A DNA stretch of 64,000 nt from Apoderus coryli (taxonomy: Eukaryota > Arthropoda > Insecta > Coleoptera > Attelabidae): assembly GCA_911728435.2 (NCBI GenBank), contig OU452206.1:9144297-9208296 (forward strand). Direction: 5' to 3'. The notes below the pieces were generated by a model that was not told where the DNA came from, searched no databases, and saw nothing but the letters and a program-made list of their open reading frames with translations. Made by a program: the position numbers and the translations under genes. The first letter of the stretch is position 1, and every line of letters begins with the position of its first letter. Below are positions 21,701 to 36,700 of the stretch, in pieces.

Positions 21701-24700
21701 CTAGTTAAATAGAACAAAAATAAATATTTCAAAAAGTAACTAATAAGTTTTTTATCAGATTTTCTTTGGGTCAAAGTTTTAAAATGAATATATTTTTTAT
21801 TTATTTATTGATTAAGTTTCAACATTAAACAACGTTTCGGTGATTGATTTTCGCCTATAATATTCAAATTCAGTGGCGGCTCGTGAGGTCTGAAAGAGGT
21901 GGGGCACAACAAGGTGGAAATAAGGCAATAAATAATAATAAAAATACAATTTTTCAAAATAAAGAATTAAAATGATAGTTTTTTTAAGTAGTTAGAGTAG
22001 TTAGATAATAACATTTTGCTAATCTCACCATGACCATTTAAACTGTTTTTAAGTGAAGTCCATCCTCCTAGCTTTCTGAACAGCAAAGTGGTTGATGACT
22101 TGATCATTAAAATTTGAAATGGACGTCTCAAATTTTTTTTCAATAGATAGCATTGCTAACGCGCACAACCTTTCCTGGCCCATAGTGTTTCTTAAAAATG
22201 TTTTGATCCGTTTGAGGGTATATTTCGCTTTCGACAGTCGTCATAGGGACAGTACACAAAACAGTCAGCAATTCCACAGATTCACTAAATGTTGATGTTA
22301 AATTGTTTTGGATAAACATTTGTAACAGAGGCACAGCCCCACTGTGTTTCAGAAAATCGTCCCGTTCGTATATGATCGAGAGTTCATTTTTGAATTTTAA
22401 GTAATTTACGTTAGAAAATAAGTTCCACACAGTTTTAATATCTTCATTTGGAAAGCCGGTTCGATATTCACCAAATTTTTCAGTTTCAAATAAATTTGCA
22501 ACAGTCAGGTGTCCATCAAAACTTTTTTTATAGTAATTCGATCCTCAAATGTTAATTTAACATTATTTACATTCATATATTGCAACGAATTCATCTTTAC
22601 TATTGTAATTGCTCAAAATCAAAACATTAACTTTATAATACTCAAAAAGCGCTCGCGAAAACAAAAACAACACCACACGACTGATGGGTAGGGCAGCACC
22701 CCAGATATGACGTCGTCACATATGCGTTCAATTTCTACTGTTACTAGCGTATAGCGTAGCGATGCATTGCTGTCTCTGTTTTTCGCACGCGATAGCAAAG
22801 AAAACAATAGAGGCAAGCGTATAGCGTAGCGTTGCATGGCTATCTCTGTTTTTCGCACGCGATAGCAAAAAAATGTTGTGTCCAAGAGCATCGTAATATG
22901 TACTAAGACCTACGTTCTGTTTCATTACCATGAATAGACGGAATAGTGATTATAGCATAGACAGGTCCATCTTCGATTCAAATTTTCAAGTGCAAAATTT
23001 TATAGGGAATTCTGCCCACGTGCCCTTATGGACCAACCGCCACTGTTCAAATTTGCATTTTCAGTAGGTGTATAGATTTCTATCAAATTTCTTGCATGTT
23101 TTTTCTTTTACCTTAACCGACACAATAAGTATAAAAACAAAAATTTTAAAACATTTTTAAGGCACACTATTTTTTAACAATACAATTTTGAAACATAGAA
23201 TTGAAAGATTTATATTTTTTACTTGAATACAGTGTGTCCCAAACTGATTTGATGAGGCCTTAATTCTTAAACTAGTAATGATAGTTTTTTGTACCAAAGA
23301 CTATAATGTTCAGCTGTAAAAATGTCTTAAAATTGCAGTGTAATTTTTTTTATAATGCCGCCTTTCAAATTTCAACCCCCACCCTGTATATTTTTTAACA
23401 AATTATCATAGAATGTGTGCTATCTATTATTTTTCCCGATTGGTTTAGCCATTGGCCCATTGCTGTTTATCGTTTACATCAACGATTTATATCATCATCT
23501 GAGCCCGGCCGCGGGGGTCTTTTTTGCGGATGACGTAACTTTAATAAATAGAGCGGGAGGCGTGGATGCACTGAAGACCGGGACTATGCAGAGTGAGAGA
23601 AAGGTTGAAGATTGGTTCTCAAACAACAACCTTAAACTTAATGCTAATAAGACACAGCACTTGCTTTTTTCAAGTAACCAGAGCGTGACTGATGGCAGTT
23701 CAGCTAAGCTGTTAGGAATCACGTTGGATGATTCTATCAGCTGGTGCCAACATATATCTGACCTGAACAGAAAACTGTCTACTAGTATATTTGTTATTCG
23801 CAGACTAAAACAATATTTGGCTAGAGAATCATTACTGTCTGTGTATTTTTCCCTTTTTCATTCTCACATTTCATATGGGGTCCTATTGTGGGGAAATGCG
23901 TCCTCTGCTGCTAGCATTTTTATTTCTCAAAAAAGGGTGGTTCGAATTCTGGACGGAGCTGGTTTTAGGGACCACTGTAAGCCCATCTTCATGAAATTGG
24001 GTATTATGCCTCTACCTTCGCTATATATTTATCACCAACTTATTGAGATACATAGGATAAGGCATACGATGCCTACAAATGGAAGCTTTCATCGCTATCC
24101 TACAAGCATTCAGGGTTCTGTGCGCCCGCCTCGCTATAGACTCAGAAAGTGCGAGAGAAATTCGTTGCAAGTTTCTCTATTTAATGCTCTGCCTAATTAT
24201 ATACAGATAATAGCTGATGCAAGGTTGTTTAAAAATAAAATAAAACGTGTGTTGCTGGCGCACGCCTTTTACTCCATTGGGGAGTACATGCATACTGTAC
24301 ATACATTTTAGCTATTGTAATATTATCTAGGATAGGTACGTGTGCGTTGTGTTTTTCTCTTTTTTTTCTGTTAGTGTATTGTAAACTTTATCTTTCTGTG
24401 TTTAATTGTTTGTACTTTTGTTTTGATATTTGACATACTACAATTGTTATTTTTTTTATACAAATATGTGGCAAATAAACTAAACTAAACTAAACTAAAC
24501 ATGTTTCGGAACTACAGTTCCATCTTCAGTGGCATTAATAAATCTTACACAGAAGTGTTACAATTGTTATTAAGCTTTAAGCATGTGGAAAAAAAAAATA
24601 TTTTACCGCAATAAAACATACGGTTGATCGTTAAAAATTTTCGAAAATGTTATACTAATATACATCATTATGTGGACAACACATTTTTTGTGATAATTAA

Positions 24701-27700
24701 TGGGAAAAGATTTCTTTTTGTACCTATATAATTTCAAAAATTAAAGAGAAATTGATAGAAAATTACGTTGGGATTAAGCATAGCAATACAAAATTATAAT
24801 AATAGGACTGTAAAAAACTAGGAAAAAAAAAAAGAAATATACAATAAGTTTTTTTGCTTGCATAAGAATAATGTCATGTAACTTTTATGAAAATTGTTTG
24901 TTCCTGTTCATGTGTAAATTGTTTTTATTGTTATTTTTAGTATGAATATTACCTGAAGAAGGCAACAGATGTGCGTTGCCGAAACGTTGTTTTTTAACAA
25001 AATGTTTTGACATAAATAACAAGTCGTTATTTAACCTGTGTTGTAATTTGTGAGCCTCATCCCAAGAAGTTTAAAATATAAATATTGAAGAAATAAGGCT
25101 CAATAAAAGAAAACTAAATATTATATTGTTTTAACCTCCGCAGGGCATTTGAGGTCGCTCGCGTTCTTTTCTTTTCGCTTTCTTCTTGTTATATTGTTAT
25201 ATATATATATATATATATTTGTTTTGAATTTTTAGTTAAGTATTTAAATTATTATTTATTGAATTGTTAATAATTATTGCATACCATTATAGTATAAATT
25301 AATAATTATTGTTTAAGGCACGGTATTATGTATTTAGTCAAATTGTCTTGTAATTGGGTTATAACCTGTTAGACAATAATAGTTATTTATGTAATTAGTG
25401 GGATATGGACATTATTAACGCACACGTGTATTCACATAAGTGCGTTGATGATTCCTACGTGTTACGTACAAAGTTTTATCTACAACTGTTTATTAGTATT
25501 ATCAAAGATTAATCTACACAATAGATAGTCAGCCCAATGCATTAAAATCAGAACATCTCTAAGTATGCCTGCCACTACGTGGCGTAGACTAGCGTGTAAA
25601 GCATAGAGCAGTATTGTCACAGCCAGAAACCGTTTTGTAGTTTATTAATATCAAAAACAAAACGCAACGTATAACAATTATTTAGATCATTTGCAACAGA
25701 TATGCACCGGCAATGCTGTATTGTCAGAGAGAGAAATTGATGAAATTCTGTATTAATCTGGAGGGGATACGCAGGGAGGGTAGAAAAAAAAACAAGCGAA
25801 TGTGGTGTGTGTCGTGCTGTTGCCAATTCGTCGGTAAAAGAAACACACAGGGTGATTTATTACAAGTACAGTATTGAAATAAAAGCCTAATCTCTATGAA
25901 TTAAATTTAATATAATAATATTTAATCCATGTCATACATGTTTCAAGACTAGACCAGTCCCATGATCAGTGGCGAACAATCGTTAAATGAAAAGCTTTTA
26001 GATAGAAACATACTTTTGACTAAATATTTCACGTAGACAATGTGGCAAAGATGTAACAAGATTGTTGTAGATCTTATAATACCTATAATAAAAAAATTAT
26101 CAGTGCTACCTATATTATATTAGGTATACCTATTATAATAGTCTAGGTACTTAAATTTTACTTCTTTTTAATGTTTCTTCGGGTAAATAATAAGTTCGGT
26201 AGGAATAGGGCTTTGGGTATGAAACAAAAAAGATAGAAAATAGAAATTTGATATAGGGGTAGTTCTAAGCATTTACAAGTTTGTGACGTGTAGCGATTTT
26301 CGATGCCGCCCCCGGAGGTATACATGAGGGCGGCGCAATGCCGTTTTAAATATCTCGTTTCGCTTCCTTGGAAAATAAAAAATTATAAATGATAACTGAA
26401 ACTTAGTACTTAATACGTGGGCGTAAGAGGTAAGCTCACTTCACAGGTCTCTATTAATGAAAGAAAGTTAACATTTTGAGCATCTGCGTAAAATTAAATG
26501 TATCCGTTTGGTGGGTAGTTTTGATTAGAATAAGTCGGTGCCAAGCCCAAGCCCGAAACAAAATAAATCTATATTTACCTACTACCTATTTGGCTTGGTA
26601 CCGACTATTATGTGCATTGTTGTCTTTTGAATGATATTTGTATTTTGTTATTTTTCGTATTTTTTATTAGTTCTTTTGACAGCTCTGGTGTCATCAATAC
26701 ACCTGTATCCCGAATTGCACCAAATTGCGATGCTATTGAACAAGCATATAATCCTAAATATAATATTCTTTTTGAACTACCTGTATCTCGAAAACCAAGC
26801 CGTAGCGGACCCATGTACATATGAAATTTGTATCTTAAAATTAGTCAAAGAATCACCCTTTAAAGTTTGTACAAGTACTTATGCAACACCCTGTATACAT
26901 AGATACTTTGATTTGCAATTTGCAAATCTGTCAAACTAGGTAATGCTGTTTTTTTTTATTTACTTTCAAATATGGTGTTATGTAATTGTAATCAAATTAA
27001 ATGTTTGGGGATGATATTTACGAGTTTTATTTTTTTATATAGAGAAACTGTTATTCAGTTTTTAAGGATCAATCTGAAGCAGACGATTGTACTTGTTAAA
27101 ACATGAAAAAAGTTATTGTCGTGATACTTTTAACACCCTGTTGGTGGGTTTTTAAAGCTTTTTACGAAACGTGTTAACAATACAATCTACATAAATCGTT
27201 AGTTTTTTAAAGTTTTATGATCATTGCACAAAAACCAATATTAGGGAGACTGTAAGTTTTTTTTTCAATTCGGCGTTGCAGAATTTGAACCTAATTGTGA
27301 TAATTGTGTTATTTTACTAGTATAGATATTTTTGAGTAAATTAATTCGGTTATAATCGATGAGTAGAATCTTTGGAGTAAAATACATTTCACAAAAACCC
27401 TGAACCATATTTCTCAATAGATTTAAATTTTCATTAAAAACAGATTAAAAATTCTAATTTTTTACATCCTGCATTTCGAAACCGTATTTTTTTAAATAAT
27501 TATTGTCATGCTGGAAATTTCAAACCTTATTTACTTCAGCAACTTGTAAAAAGCACAGCCTTTTTAATATTAACATTTCTTAAAATCGATATTACGCGAT
27601 AACGATGACTTTCTATCAATATCACAGAAGGATACATTTATTACGTATATAATTTGTTAGATTTTACATCTCCGAATTGAAACACACGCAAAAAATGTGC

Positions 27701-30700
27701 ATAAAAAAGTTAGGGTAGCATTTCACGCCTGTATGTCCCCTTTAATTTACCCGCCTCTGATATTTATTTTTTCATAATGTTAACGACAAGTTGAATCTGC
27801 TGTTTGAGTTTGATCCTTAAAACTGAATCAGGTAATAACCGGAAGTCCTATCTATAACGCCAAATTTCGTTAATTTAAATATAACTTTTTGATGCATCCT
27901 TATATCCGAAATTTAAAATTAAATGACTAAAATAATATTATTTTAGTCATTTAAAATTATTATTTATACTATTATAGTAATTTCTTTTATTTTCGTCCAT
28001 ACACATTAATCTTTGCGTAGATAGGTATACGTATACCATATAATTTTAAACAAAAAACACTGCTGCACAGTAGTACATATATGATACCTATAATATAAAA
28101 ACAAACTCCCACCTCGTAGGGGAAAGTATACTCGTCCTTGTCTAACATTGCCCATATGATTATTTTATTTCAACACAATACATATAACGCCATCTACAAT
28201 TTCCATAATTTCCATGGTTGCATGTTTTTCTAATAGATGTAGCTCGTGTCGAGACAGTTTCAATTTTTGTTTTACTTCCCATATACGCTGACTATCTATT
28301 GTGTAGATTAATCTTTGGTATTATTAACAGTATATCAGAAAATGTTATATAAAAAAATCGGTTATGTATATAATTAAAAATATATGACCTGCGTAACGAA
28401 ACAGAATTTTAATAATAATAATTATAATTGTATTATTTTCTGTGCAATTTTCTCGAGAATTATGGTGTGTAAAGCAGATAAGAAATGCTTTAAAATGATG
28501 TGTATCACTCGACCCCTACTGATATATGAAAATTTAGCGGTGGTGTCCACCCATATCATAGGGCTTAAGCTATTTCAACCAAAATCTAATGGCTTCATCC
28601 TAGGACTGCCCCAAACTCATATGCCAAAATTTTGTTTAATTGGTTAAAGCGTTTGGGCGCTTTCGTGGTAGAATACATACAGACAAACATACATACACAC
28701 AGACAGACAGACTTCCATCTGGAAATGGTCTTAATCGTCTTAGGGAACTTCAAAATGATTATTTCCGTCTTTATCTCAATTTTTTTTAGTGCGTTCACAA
28801 TACTTTCCCTATGCGGGAAAGTAAAAATATATATATATTTCAATTCAACGTATTGTTAATATTGGCTGACAACACTAGGTACCGGAGACCATAGCAACAA
28901 AGATAAACAACATTCTAGTCAACTACAACTAAATAATAATTTTTGTTTATAATAATAATATAATAATCTCTATCTACAACTGTCACCTAATAGCTACAAT
29001 TTGACACTATTGTCAGTGTCATAATGACGTATATTACCGCACTAGTGCTAATATGTTATTTGATTAGATCATATTGGACAATACAGATATCGATATGTTT
29101 GAAATTCAATTCAACGTAGTCTCTGAAATATTCTGATGGGTCGTCACCATAGGACACCCTGTACATCTTTAGGCTGCTGACACGTAGTAAGAATTCATAA
29201 AGCGCGTACGAGATAGCCTCAAGCGTGTTTTTGTAAACACTAATCAGAATTATTACAGTTAATTTTAAGATGCCTAATTTTTTTTTTCACTTAAAACCTT
29301 TCCCCAAGTGTTATTGTCTTTAATAATAATAAACAAAACATAACATTAAACCAAGTTTAAATGTTGTTTTGTATATAATAATAATAGCCTTTATTGCTCA
29401 ACAGATTTCTCCCTTAACAGAGCAAAATTATCATACAATAGGTAATTTCACAAAAAATAAAGAAGCAAAACCAAAATATTATACATAAACACAATAAGTA
29501 TTCCATTAAAAATAAAACATGAGTGATCTACACTAAATAAACAATTAACAAGAAAAAAAAGAGAAACTACGAAGCACCAATAACAGTCAGAGCAGCCCTC
29601 ATAAGTGCTTCCTTTGAACAATTAAAAATATCAGTCAGCGCAAATCAAATTAAAATTATTACACATGACATATACGGGCGATTTTGTATAGAGGTAAGTG
29701 CAAGGCCGCTGAGAGTAGAAGGTTAAAGGATTGCGGGCGCCCAGCCTGGGCACGTTTAAATTTATTTCAGCCAGGAGTTCAGAACAGGCGGTTCTATTAT
29801 GTAAAAGATCATACAAAAATTTGAGAGAAAAAAAACTTGCCTTCTAAACTCCAAACTCTTGAATTCGAACCTGTTCAGCAACAACGAATATTCAATCCCT
29901 CGATCAGGATAAATACCGTCTGCCTTAAATGAAAGGTATTTCAAAAACTTTCTTTGGATACTCTCAACATACCGCACATGAATCTGATAGATCGGATACC
30001 AAATCAAGGAGCAATATTCGAGCTTCGAACGCACAAAAGAGTTATACAAAACTTTCAACGCATCAATACTATGAAAACTCCTACAGCTTCTCACGATAAA
30101 ACCGTAGGATTTCATAGCTTCACCAGTCCTAGCAGCCACATGAGGCACAAATGATAGACTCGAGTCGAAAAGCACGCCCAGGTCAGCAGCAGTCAGACAC
30201 CTAGCCAGTGCGGTCACACCAACCGTGTAGCGAAAATTTATAATATTCTTCCTTCTAGTGAATGCCATACATTTGCATTTATTCTCGTTAAGCGATAGTT
30301 TATTAACGTTACACCAATGTCCAACAGCCCTCAGATCGTCCTGCAACCGAAGACAGTCTACGTGAGAAGTAATAGGGGCGAACAACTTAAGATCGTCGGC
30401 AAAAAAAAGCCGCTTTACACAGAGTCAATTAGATCGTTTATAAAAATAGAAAAAACCAGTGGACCCAAATTGGATCCCTGCGGAACGCCTGAGCAAGCCC
30501 AATACCTTTCTGACGTATAGCCATTATAATATACATATTGGAGTCTGTTCTGAAGATATGCAATAAAAGTTGCAAGATTAGTGGCAGTGGACCTCCCGGT
30601 GAAAAACCCATGCTGATTTAGGTTTATTAAATGTAACATGTTCAACTAGACTTAACTGCGGCAGTAAAGGCTGCGAAACGTCGCATTTAATTAAGAAATT

Positions 30701-33700
30701 GAAGGTTCTCATTTGTGTCTTCTATCCTATACGAAATCTTCAATCAGAAATTATACATACCTAAAAAGTACAAGAATCAATAATGGTTTTGGGGTAGTAT
30801 GTTTGATTGTAAATTGTTCTGAGACTCTTGCGCACCTAATTGATATCCACTAGACGGCGAATTCGTATTAGACAAAACTCATTACGTGGGTGCATTTTTA
30901 CTTTTTTAATCTTTTAATTAACTCATTAAATTCTATTTTTCAGGAAGTGGAATTTTCGTTTCTCCAACTGGTGTTTACAGCTCAACACATTCTGTTGGCG
31001 TTTCTCTAATCGTTTGGATATTATCTGGATTATTTTCAACTCTTGGTGCTCTGTGTTATGCTGAGCTAGGAACGTCAATAACACGTTCTGGGGGTGATTA
31101 TGCATATATTTACGTTGCCTTTGGTCCGTTGGCTGGATTCTTGCGATTATGGATGGCGATATTGATTATCCGACCAACTACTCAAGCTATTGTCGCATTG
31201 ACTTTTGCTGAGTATGCAGCCAAACCGTTTTTCCCTGAATGTAGACCACCTGATAACGCAATCAGACTTTTGGCGGCAGTATGTTTATGTAAGTAAATAT
31301 TTAGTTATAAATTGTGAAGATACTATTACAATCTGCTCTATTTTTAAGGCCTTCTGACTGCGATCAATTGTTTGAGCACCCGGTGGGCAATGAGAATTCA
31401 AAGTATCTTCACCTATGCTAAGCTCCTCGCACTCGTTGTAATTATTTTGGCAGGAGTTTATCATATTTCTGAAGGTAAGATCGTTTTGGTTGTGCATTTG
31501 ATTCATTAACAGTAGTATAGGAGAGGTATATATTATAATACATCGTAACTATAAGCTTTCTCATGTACAGGGTGGGCCAAATTGGACACTTTTAAATGGG
31601 AACACCCCTTATTTTAAGAGATAGGTATAAAAAAGTGGACCTCAGTTTCGATGCTCAAATTTTATTGGTAATTGATGGGCGCAAACCGCGTTTTGATATA
31701 TATTCTAGTTTAGGCGCTAGAGGGCGTTTTAAACCTCTCTAACCTTTGGATTTTAAGAGATAATGGATCTGTTAAAACACTTTTTTGTAGCAGTTTTTTG
31801 AGAAGGGTGCAATGAATTTTTATTATGGGACACCATATATATTATCTTCAAATTTGAAAGAGCATTAAATGCCCTTCCTAAAAATATAATATATGATATA
31901 TTTTACTTTTACATTTTGGGATATATTTGGCTTTTAAATTACGATTAAGTGAGGATAAATCAGGTGGCCATGAATAATGCATATCCCACCATACAGAGGC
32001 CGAAACAATCCAATGTATAGGTAACACCAGTCGTAGAAATAGAAAATAAAAATAGTGTAAACACAAAACGTTAGCAGGAGACCATTTATCCTTCTGCTAG
32101 CATCACCCAAAATATTTGGGTATCAGCAACGCTTCGGACGGTGGTCACCAAGCGTTCGGTCGTCGTTGATGCGAAATAATGCAAAACTATAGAATGCATT
32201 TCTATAATAAAATGAAAAATAATTTCGTGGCATAGCAGACAAAATTACTGGTGTTACCTACATAAGGGATTTTGTTTAATTTAGGGTATGTATGGCAGTG
32301 GCGGCTCGTGGGTAATTTTATTAGGTAGGCACTAAATAAAAAATGGACATGAAGAAAATGGCGCCGCAGCCAGAATATTTAGATTTACAAGGTCAAGCGC
32401 CTTAGATGAAAAGTAGAAAATTATCAAGGTAAAAAAGAACACGCTAAATTACGGGTTTCGTAAGGTAAATCTTATTTTTTTTATTTTTAAATTTATGACC
32501 CATTCACTACTCTACGAAATCCAATACATAATCAAATACAAAATTGTTTGTATTGAATAAACATTAATATTACTACCTAATTACTACTTATCGCTACCGC
32601 AACAAGTTGTGCAGCACAACCACTAAATAATCTTTACTTGTTCTAGTCAAAATATTATTACTATTATTATTAAATACACTTTTTAATCAATGACACTAGC
32701 AAAGATTAATGTGTGTACATTAATCTTTGACACTAGTATTTAAACAACAAACGAACAAATAGTTCAAACGTAATAATAATAATAATCTCTTTATTGTCTA
32801 ACAGGTATAACTACTCAATCACAAGACAAAACAAAAATATGTATTATGATACAATGACATAGGTGATTGAAAATAAAACTAATAAAAGTAACAAAGGTAT
32901 AAAATGGCTACTGAAATAACTACCTAAATAATATCAATATCATTAGCTTGTAAGTACCCGCGCAGGTCACGCTTAAATGAATTGAGTGATGCATTAAAGT
33001 AATTAATATTCTCATGGATAGTCAGACGATTGCAGTAGTTGCAAGCCTGAAAAAGGGGCGCCCTAGTAACAGTTAATGTAACAAAACAAAAACAGTAAAT
33101 AAAAATACCTAACGTACAAATCGAAATTCGTGCAAATAGTATACTTGCCTATCTACAATAGATAGAAGGCGGCCGGGGTAGGTGCCTAAGCTCACCGTAA
33201 ACGCGTTCCTACGCAATAGCACTCATAATATTTCAATAGGTATTATATAAAAGTTCTCAATCACCACCAGTCTTTTCTGTATATCTATTTAAATATATTC
33301 AAGAAAAAGTACAACAATTTTGAGCAAAACATGTATTTTAGGCCGTGTTTGGTAGTGCATACTATTACCCGGTGACCGGTGGCGCAAAACTTTTGATATG
33401 TACATAAGTATATGAGTATACAGTGTATACGAGTATACGGTGTAGGCGACGATAACAGTTGCCTGTAAAAATGCGAAGTCTCGGTAGTGGGTTATAGCAC
33501 CAGCGGAAAATCTATTTTGCGGTAGTTATATTATACCTACAGATAATTATTGAATTAAAGGGGATGTTTTAAAGGTTTAAGGTAGAAAATGAAATAAATT
33601 AAATTAATATAAGAATCAATATTATTTTTTTTTAATTATGGAGTCAATAATAATAAATTGAGTATTTAATTTAGGGCGAAGTTTTAAAGGTAGGCGGTGC

Positions 33701-36700
33701 CTACCTTGCCTACCCCGACCAACCGCCACTGATGTAAGGTGGGATATGCATTGCTATGTATGTAGATGGTACGGTTTACATATATCTACTGTTGTATATC
33801 TCACTGTGCCTAAATGTAGGCCGATATTGTAGATGGGCAACGACTATGGTACTCTGACGAGCTCATAATAAGAGCGAAATGAAGTCGTCAGTGTTTGTCG
33901 ACACATGCCTCGGTTTGGTTCTACTGAATTAGACTCAGGCCCTGCTAAATTAAACAAAATCCCTTGTGTAGGTAACACCAGTAATTTTGTCTGCTATGCC
34001 ACGAAATTATTTTTCGTTGGTAATATCAACTATCACCCGATTTCCATTTTGTCTAACTTTTCAAAAGTATTCGAAATGATACTTCAAGACAAAATATTTC
34101 ACCAAATAAAAAACCGTATCATCATACAACAACACGGATTCTTCTACAAGCGTTCAACCGTAACAAACTTGGTGGAATTTCTACAAACTACAATCCCGGC
34201 TCTCGGTCAGGGCAAACAGGTTGACACTATTTATACCGACTTTTCAAAGGCTTTTGATCGTCTGGATCATAACATAATAAATTTTAAGATGTACAAGATT
34301 GGTTTTAGTGATAGGTTGGTGAGTTTTTTTGCTTCCTGTCTCTCTAACAGGAGCCAGTTCGTCCAATATAACGGTTTTAGATCTCGCCGGTTCTCTGTTG
34401 CTGTTGCTCCGTTGATTTTTCCTATATTCGTGAACGACATTGTCTCGGATATTTCAAGTGATTCCCTTCTGTTTGCAGATGATTTAAAGTTATTTCGAAT
34501 TATATGCGGTCCTGAGGACTTAAATGTCCTTCATCGGTGGTGCACTGTCAACTGCTTACCCTTGAATATCGAAATGCAAGTGCATGACATTTTATAGAGG
34601 ACTGGCACCCCATGAACATAATTATGAAATTAACGGTACATCTTTGGAAAGATGCTCGGTGACAAAGGACCTCGGTGTTGTGGTTGATTTTACACTTTCA
34701 TTCAACCAACACATTATAGATATTTCTCAGGCCACACTTAAGACACTGGGATTTGTCTTGAGGTCGACCTCAGGATTCCGTAGTGTTGACTGCCTGACAT
34801 CGGTGTATGTACAATTATGAAGATAAAGCCCCTGTAACCAGAGCCTGCATATTGTGCGACAGTTTGAGCGCCTTGCACAGACATGTTAACTTTTTCAGCT
34901 GTAAACTATAATTGTTCAAATGCAAACTATCTGAATATTTGAGATCTGTGGATACTTGATTGTCATATTAAATTTGTTTGATATTTTGTTTGATATGTAT
35001 ATATTATTAACTTATGCTAATGTAAAACTTGTCTTGTAATTGGGCGCAAGCCTGTTACACATTAAATATTATTATTATTATTAACAGACACACATATATA
35101 CACACAGACAGACAGACTTCCATCTGGAAATGGTCTTAATCGTCTCAGGGAACCTCAAAATGGTTATATCCGTCTTTATCTCATTTTTTTTAGCGCGTTC
35201 ACAATACGTCCCTGTGCGGGAAAGTAAAACTAATTTACACGCCGTATCTAAAAAAGGAAACACCCTGTATAAAAACTCATTGTATCAGTGTATTCTTCTC
35301 AAAAAACTGCTACAAAAAGTGTTGTCAGAAAAGTTTAAAAGAATTGCCGAAAAAACGCGGTTTGCGCCAATCAATTACTAATAATCATTTTTCATAATCA
35401 ATCAATAATCAGTGGTGTATGTATACTTTGTATTTAATTAGATTAGTTTCTACTACTTAAACTGTCACATAAGAAACAGAATTTACGAGCGATTTTTATT
35501 TGAGTATAAAATGCAACTTTTCCTCCCTTTAAATTTACTTTTTCTGCAGCTTAAACATGTTTTTAATAGACAAACATTTAAATAGGTTTCAATGCGAATG
35601 AATGACTTGGATAAATGGCAATAACTGAATTAGCGAATAAAAATAAAAGTGAAATTGCTAGGCTGTTAAAATAGCAACATTAATCTTGTATAACAACTGT
35701 GGTCTGCTACAATTAAATAATATTATCCCTTTATTTATGGTTATTATCTCTCAGTAAATAATGTTTCTTAATTTTCATTTGCCGGCCTTGTTTCCGTTTT
35801 ATTCTTTATATTTCCGTTATAGTGTTCTTACTCTTTAAAGCAATTGTTTAACATGGTGAGAGCGGAAAAATTGGGACGACTTTAATTGGGTTAATGTTAT
35901 AATAATTGAGATATACAAGGTCCACCAAAGAAAATGGCCTAATAGAAGTTTCTCGAGATTGAAAAGTCATATGAGTCTGAAACTGCGGATGCGTGCTGCC
36001 TAGGACACTTGAAACTATGTTTTAAATATAATATGTTCGAAAATGCAGTGTTGCCAGATCCTATTGTATCTTGTAACTATATACCCAACTAACAATTTAA
36101 CTTTTTTAATTGCTGTAAGAACGTTTATAAAATATATTTTATAAAACACCCATTGTTTTATAAACATTTTCACAACGTTCTTACGCGCCTTATAAACACG
36201 AAAAAGGCGCAGATTTATAAAACAAATCGACTCGTTAACGGTTCTATAAATGTTGCTTGTTGCTATTATACAATAGTTTTTAGAACGTTTATAAATATCT
36301 AATAAAAATCAAATAAAACTGTTATAAAACAGTTTTATTATAGCTCTGTTACTAGAACAAAACGACATATTTGTAGAACTACTATAAAACTGTTAAAGGA
36401 TATAAACGTTTTTTAAAATACCTTTTTACACAAAATTATTTTATAATTATTATGCATTGTTGTTGGTACACATTAATAAAATCTGAACAATCATGGAGGT
36501 AAAAATAATATAAAACGCTATAATACCTACCCAATAATGAATAATAAAATAAGTCAGATAAAATTCATCCATGAGCAGATTTGGCTGCGAAACAAAATTT
36601 ACTGTTAAATATATTGTATATTATTACTAAAATTTTAATGCGCCTCGCGAATTATGTAAATTAATGAATTTAGATTTTATAAATTATATAAAAAAATTTT

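Noticed and set aside
26608..26939. Overlapping open frames on both strands
   Set aside because: Both strands and two phases are open over the same stretch, with no recognised domain; more likely a non-coding repeat than a gene.
30655..30695. Further hammerhead-like motif (CTGCGGCAG...CTGCGAAACGTCG)
   Set aside because: It has the GAAAC part and a GC-rich hairpin but lacks the CTGATGA-like core.
33905..34016. N-terminal extension of the LINE reading frame
   Set aside because: This part is the inverted end of a TIR element that happens to be open in the same frame; retroelement homology starts only at about 34017.
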